From contig CALHVG010000045.1 of assembly GCA_938039145.1 (NCBI GenBank), forward strand, positions 1 to 35,386: DNA of 35,386 nt, written 5' to 3'. A model generated the notes under the pieces. It was given only the letters and a program-made list of their open reading frames with translations, ran no database searches and was not told where the DNA came from. The position numbers were made by a program, and so were the translations under genes. The stretch is from an uncultured Treponema sp. Its GTDB lineage: Bacteria > Spirochaetota > Spirochaetia > Treponematales > Treponemataceae. Below, one piece after another: positions 32,041 through 35,386 of the stretch. Numbering within the stretch: the stretch's first letter is position 1; each line of letters opens with the position of its first letter.

Positions 32041-32826
32041 TCAATATTTAAACGGATTTTTCTTGAGTTTTGAAAAAACTCCGATGTCCGCGCCGAACGG
32101 AACTATCGAAGGAATTGAAAAATCAGGGCTCATTACGATTTCAGAATCCAAAAAATGAATGAAAGCGGCGGCGTACATTTCCTTAGGGATTTTGGGATAA
32201 AGATAAGGCCCCTTTCGCTCAAAATAAGCAGAAAGAATTTTGTCATACACAAACCAGTCCGATTCTTTTCGAACCTGAATCGCTTTTATCAAATTGTAAA
32301 TTGACCTTGAAACGGCAGCCTGCAAAGGAGCGTTGATTTTTATGCCCGCATCGATTTTTTGAAAATCATCGGAACATTCTTTTTTTAAAGCAAGGATAAA
32401 TATGTCTTTTGTCCAAGGCATTGGCGGTTCTAATATTACGCAAGGAAGAGCCGACCAGTCTGTCGAAGAGTCTTCCCACGGTTTAAAAAACTTAGTTTCG
32501 CCCGAAAATGCAAGCGATTCCTTAAGCGCTTTTTCCTTTGAGTTGTAGAAAAACACGTGCCGTTCGGAATTCAAAAGTTTTGAGACTGCGATTCGGATTC
32601 TTGAATCGTATTCGGTCGCGAATGTTCCCGTGATTCCTCGGTTCAAAACGTTTTTGAACACGGTAAAGCACGAAGAACCGCCCCATCCAAGAATCGCCCG
32701 TCCGCCTTCCTGACACATATCCGTAAGACGGACACCTTTTTTGGTATACAGAAAACATCCTCTTGCGCGCTGAATTGTTCCGTAGCGTTTGAAAATCTCT
32801 TCGGAGAAAAAATCCAATTCTCTCAT
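32041..32826 (-). CDS. degenerate class-III-aminotransferase-like protein
   Basis: The 261-aa protein opens like a class-III PLP aminotransferase: RARGCFLYTKKGVRLTDMCQEGGRAILGWGG (about residues 20-50) mirrors the usual RGEGVYLYDxxGxxYLDxxSGxAxxxLG entry. The remainder is far shorter than the 400-450 residues of the family, and I find no Schiff-base lysine motif or aspartate-binding block, so it is unlikely to be a working transaminase. There is no frameshift or stop and the frame is intact, so it looks like a maintained derivative, not a fresh pseudogene. The ATG at 32826 lies 7 nt after a TATACT -10 and lacks a Shine-Dalgarno site. The TTG at 32832 would be upstream of the mRNA start. It probably leads a unit with the ASCH gene. 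Confidence 0.6.
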   Translation of the reverse strand: MRELDFFSEEIFKRYGTIQRARGCFLYTKKGVRLTDMCQEGGRAILGWGGSSCFTVFKNVLNRGITGTFATEYDSRIRIAVSKLLNSERHVFFYNSKEKALKESLAFSGETKFFKPWEDSSTDWSALPCVILEPPMPWTKDIFILALKKECSDDFQKIDAGIKINAPLQAAVSRSIYNLIKAIQVRKESDWFVYDKILSAYFERKGPYLYPKIPKEMYAAAFIHFLDSEIVMSPDFSIPSIVPFGADIGVFSKLKKNPFKY

Positions 32827-32832
32827 AAACAA

Positions 32833-32838
32833 AGTATA
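32833..32838 (-). promoter_or_regulatory. -10 box of the aminotransferase-like gene, leaderless
   Basis: TATACT on the minus strand (32838-32833). Its last T is 7 nt before the A of the ATG at 32826. The -35 region (TAGAAT, 32856-32861) is poor, so this is the weakest of the leaderless set. Confidence 0.45.
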
Positions 32839-32885
32839 GCGAATAAAAAAAACTAATTCTATCTATGCGGATATTTTATCTCCGC

Positions 32886-34421
32886 CTACATTTTCGAAAG
32901 TTTTTCGACTATCATTTTTGTGGCCTGAGCCGGATTTGCCTTTCCGTGGGATTCTTTCATTACCTGTCCCATGAGCCAGCCTGCGACGTTCGTCTTACCT
33001 TTCTTGAAATCCTCGATTGCTTTAGGATTTCCCGAAATGACCTTATCCACTATTTCCTGAATCGCATCCGAATCGCTTACAACTTCCATTCCCTTTTCCC
33101 GTATGATTTCAGACGGAAGTTTTTCAGTTGAAAGCATTTCCGAAAAAACTTCTTTTCCCTGCTTTGAGGTTATTCTGTTATCCTCAAGGGCATCGGCAAG
33201 TTCAGCGATATGATTCGGCGTTATGTTCACGTCGTTTATTGTCTTTCGGCTTTCGTTCAGAACCGCAAGAAGTTCCGCAATTATCAAGTTTGCAACACGC
33301 TTTGGACTTTTTGATTTTTCAGCGGCAGACTCAAACCAAAGAGAAAGTTCGCGCGTTCCGGTAAGAACCTCGGAATCAAACTGCGTAAGACCGAATTCTT
33401 CCTGAAAACGCATTCGTTTTTCTTCGGGAAGTTCGCCGACAAGTTCCGCCGCTTTTTCTACAAGGGCTTCGCTTACGTAGAAAGGCTTTATGTCCGGCTC
33501 TGTTGTAAACCTGTAATCCACAAAAGAATTTTTTGTTCGCATTATCTGGGTAACGCCGTTCTCCTCGTCCCAGTTCATCGTATTCTTGAATCCCGGATTG
33601 AAGACCTGCCTGTCCTCCATAAATTCCTTGAGCTGCCTTTGGGCTTCATACGAACACGCTTCCCGGATGGCTCTGAACGAGTTCAAGTTTTTTATCTCGG
33701 AAATCGGAGTGTGATAAAGTTTTCCGTCTTCCCAAACGTTAAGGTTTATGTTCGCGTCGCACCTCATGTTTCCTTCTTCAAGGTTTCCTTTTGTGACTTT
33801 CACATAACGAAGGATTTCTTGAACAGTCTGCATGAACAAAGCCGCCTCATCCGGACTTGTGATGTCCGGCTTTGTAACGATTTCGATAAGCGGAGTTCCG
33901 GAACGGTTATAGTCAATGTACGAATGATTTCCCTTTAGATGAAGAGATTTTCCTACGTCTTCTTCAAGATGAATTCTTTCGATTCGAACCCGGCGATATT
34001 TTCCGTCGATAACGCAAGGTTCTCCCAAGAAATTATTCGGTCTGAATTTTTCTTCGCCGGGTCTTTCATTCTTCGGATAACGAATCAGCGGAAGGTCGAC
34101 AAATCCGTCCGTGCAAAGCGGAAGGTCATACTGTGTAATCTGGTAGCCTTTAGCAAGGTCGGGGTAGAAATAATGCTTCCGGTCGAATTTCGTGAATCTT
34201 GCGATGTCGCAATTCAGTGAAAGTCCAGCGACCGTTCCCAGTTCCACATAACCTTTTGAGATTCTCGGCATCGCACCCGGAAGCCCAAGGCATACGGGAC
34301 ACACTCTGGTATCCGGCATACCGCCATAGCGGTTCTCGCAGGCGCAGAACGCCTTTGTCTTTGTAAGAAGCTGGGTGTGGATTTCGCAACCAATGACTAT
34401 TTCCCATTTATCTATTGCCAT
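32886..34421 (-). CDS. gatB: aspartyl/glutamyl-tRNA(Asn/Gln) amidotransferase subunit B
   Basis: GatB binds mischarged Glu-tRNAGln (and Asp-tRNAAsn), phosphorylates the amino acid with ATP and receives ammonia from GatA. The 511-aa protein has the N-terminal GCEIHTQLLTKTKAFC, the CPVCLGLPGAMP cysteine motif for zinc, DYNRSGTPLIEIVT, EEGNMRCDANI and the C-terminal YqeY-like tail domain ending in GKANPAQATKMI. All blocks are present. GGAG about 10 nt and GGA just before the ATG are possible ribosome sites. It follows gatA by 94 bp, a wider gap than usual, containing a hairpin and a 35-codon frame. gatC is not in the window. Confidence 0.97.
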   Translation of the reverse strand: MAIDKWEIVIGCEIHTQLLTKTKAFCACENRYGGMPDTRVCPVCLGLPGAMPRISKGYVELGTVAGLSLNCDIARFTKFDRKHYFYPDLAKGYQITQYDLPLCTDGFVDLPLIRYPKNERPGEEKFRPNNFLGEPCVIDGKYRRVRIERIHLEEDVGKSLHLKGNHSYIDYNRSGTPLIEIVTKPDITSPDEAALFMQTVQEILRYVKVTKGNLEEGNMRCDANINLNVWEDGKLYHTPISEIKNLNSFRAIREACSYEAQRQLKEFMEDRQVFNPGFKNTMNWDEENGVTQIMRTKNSFVDYRFTTEPDIKPFYVSEALVEKAAELVGELPEEKRMRFQEEFGLTQFDSEVLTGTRELSLWFESAAEKSKSPKRVANLIIAELLAVLNESRKTINDVNITPNHIAELADALEDNRITSKQGKEVFSEMLSTEKLPSEIIREKGMEVVSDSDAIQEIVDKVISGNPKAIEDFKKGKTNVAGWLMGQVMKESHGKANPAQATKMIVEKLSKM

Positions 34422-34519
34422 TTTCCATGAACTCCATTCAAAAGTATTATTTCATTGCGCCGGAAATACGCCAATGCGGAATGTCTTTTGATTCCGCCAA
34501 AAATTCTTCTTTCCGTCAT
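34412..34519 (-). CDS. possible 35-aa bridging ORF between gatA and gatB
   Basis: The frame starts at an ATG sharing four bases with the gatA stop (ATGA) and ends at a TAG inside the first codons of gatB (ATGGCAATAG). It encodes a basic peptide, MTERRIFGG to GVHGKWQ. The double overlap would couple gatB translation to gatA across the gap. Thirty-five open codons can easily occur by chance, and the frame carries a hairpin, so it may be only a translational bridge or nothing at all. Confidence 0.25.
   Translation of the reverse strand: MTERRIFGGIKRHSALAYFRRNEIILLNGVHGKWQ
34476..34497 (-). other. hairpin in the gatA-gatB spacer
   Basis: GCGGAAT (34476-34482) and ATTCCGC (34491-34497) form a perfect 7-bp stem with an 8-nt loop. 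No T run follows on the minus strand, so it is not a classical terminator. It may set gatB expression relative to gatA or mark a processing site. Confidence 0.5.
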
Positions 34520-35386
34520 TTTATGGGACTTCCGCAACCGGGATGGTCGTTTTCCCAAGCCTGGGCAATCTCAAGCAATTTCGCCTCGCTGAACATAGGG
34601 CCTGCAAACTGCATTCCGATAGGCATGCCGTCCGTTCCTTCCGCCCGTCCCGAAGGAACGCTGATTGAAGGAATGCGTGCAAGGTTTACAAAAACCGTGT
34701 ACATATCGCTAAGGTACATTTCAAGCGGATCATCAACTTTTTGCCCAAGTTTGAACGCCGGTGTCGGGCAGGTTGGACAAAGAACGATATCGTATGAATC
34801 AAAAAGGGCTGCCATTTCTCGCTGAATTCTTGCACGCACGGTCATTCCTTTTTTATACGTGTCGCCGGAAAACTGTTCGGAAAGCACATAATTTCCTATA
34901 ACGATGCGGCGTTTTACCTCAGGTCCAAAACCGCCTGACCTTGTGTCGACAAAAAGCTCGTCATAGCCAGTCCCTCTGTCAACCCTTGCGCCGTAACGGA
35001 TTCCGTCAAAGCGGCTCAAATTCGACGCGGCTTCGGCAAGCGCGAGTACGTAATAACTTGCGACGGAGGCATCCATGACCGGCATATCGACGACTTCGAT
35101 TTTCGCACCCCTGCTTTCAAACCATTTGCGCGTTTCGTCGAAGACTTTTCCGACGTCCGCATCAAGCCCCTTGTTTTCGAGGAATTGACGGATGAGCGCG
35201 ATTTTCAAAGACGAAAACGGCGCATCTCCGCAGAGTTTGAGATTTAATAATTTTTCTTTTCCGGGCAAATCCGCGCTCGTATCGTCGTACATATCGGCGC
35301 CGCACATCGCGTAAAGCGCTTCGGCGATATCCGACGGCGTGTGCGCGAGGATGCCGACTTGATCGAGAGAGCTGCCGTACGCGACG
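34516..35386 (-). CDS. gatA: aspartyl/glutamyl-tRNA(Asn/Gln) amidotransferase subunit A, 5' end missing
   Basis: GatA is the amidase subunit that releases ammonia from glutamine. The frame stays open to the right edge, so about 290 C-terminal residues are present. The first visible residues include YGSSLDQVGILAHT, the GatA block just after the catalytic serine region, followed by the expected C-terminal parts with NYVLSEQFSGDTYKKG, YDIVLCPTCPTPAF and the terminal GMPIGMQFAGP. The Lys-Ser-Ser catalytic residues lie outside the window. The G+C content rises toward the edge: about 50% near 34750, 53% at 35101-35160 and 62% over 35281-35386, with GCG and GGC codons in place of the usual GCA/GGA. 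gatB follows. Confidence 0.95.
   Translation of the reverse strand, partial: VAYGSSLDQVGILAHTPSDIAEALYAMCGADMYDDTSADLPGKEKLLNLKLCGDAPFSSLKIALIRQFLENKGLDADVGKVFDETRKWFESRGAKIEVVDMPVMDASVASYYVLALAEAASNLSRFDGIRYGARVDRGTGYDELFVDTRSGGFGPEVKRRIVIGNYVLSEQFSGDTYKKGMTVRARIQREMAALFDSYDIVLCPTCPTPAFKLGQKVDDPLEMYLSDMYTVFVNLARIPSISVPSGRAEGTDGMPIGMQFAGPMFSEAKLLEIAQAWENDHPGCGSPIK

Overview
The window looks like a stretch of chromosome from a host-associated or gut Treponema (Spirochaetota), roughly 45% G+C. The evidence is the gene set. It has a chemotaxis cheR-cheB pair, a FliG1-type flagellar switch paralogue, a FliL-like protein, GTP-dependent PEP carboxykinase, a truncated set of LptC/LptA/LptB export genes, a large M16C (presequence-protease type) peptidase, RNase Y, and several proteins that look spirochaete-restricted. 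I see no rRNA, tRNA, CRISPR array, insertion sequence or phage gene.

Layout. 1-7245 (+): ABC transporter ATPase (its partners lie left of the window), an orphan D12-type adenine methyltransferase, a histidine phosphatase, rlmE, a LysM/M23 peptidase, a membrane diguanylate cyclase, hflX and a FliL-like protein. 7254-10156 (-): lptC-lptA-lptB and a small exported protein. 10375-12414 (-): cheR-cheB with a clear terminator. 12910-16075 (-): a membrane-anchored EEP-fold hydrolase and pckG. 16076-16486 is a 411-bp regulatory gap holding a pckG operator-like palindrome, a G+C-rich structured element and the parE promoter. 16487-18652 (+): a ParE/GyrB-like subunit with a Lys/Ala-rich tail. 18717-24584 (-): CPA2 antiporter, a tocopherol-cyclase-like protein, a 76-aa protein and the M16C peptidase. 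24688-27221 (+): a 570-aa protein of unknown function coupled to pgeF. 27223-28368 (-): fliG1. 28454-30899 (+): nudC and rny, closed by a long hairpin. 31044-35386 (-): a four-TM protein, an ASCH-domain protein, a degenerate aminotransferase-like protein, gatB and the 3' part of gatA.

How the genes work together. The coherent groups are glycolipid/LPS-type export (lptCAB), chemotaxis adaptation (cheRB), motility (fliG1, FliL-like), RNA end processing and decay (nudC beside rny), Gln-tRNA/Asn-tRNA amidation (gatA, gatB), envelope and cell-wall work (M23, pgeF), and second-messenger signalling (diguanylate cyclase).

The most striking pattern is in the start sites. Eight genes at the head of a transcription unit have a good -10 box ending 5-8 nt before the ATG, so the predicted transcript begins on or within two bases of the start codon (895, 12414, 16487, 24584, 24688, 28368, 28454, 32826). 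None of these has a Shine-Dalgarno site. Most genes inside operons do carry good Shine-Dalgarno sites. The window therefore appears to mix leaderless and SD-led translation, with three of the leaderless promoters sharing an extended -10 of the form TGCTAnnAT. Other leads are the 107-nt multi-stem element at 16288-16394, the 107-nt palindrome after rny, and the operator-like palindrome over the pckG promoter.
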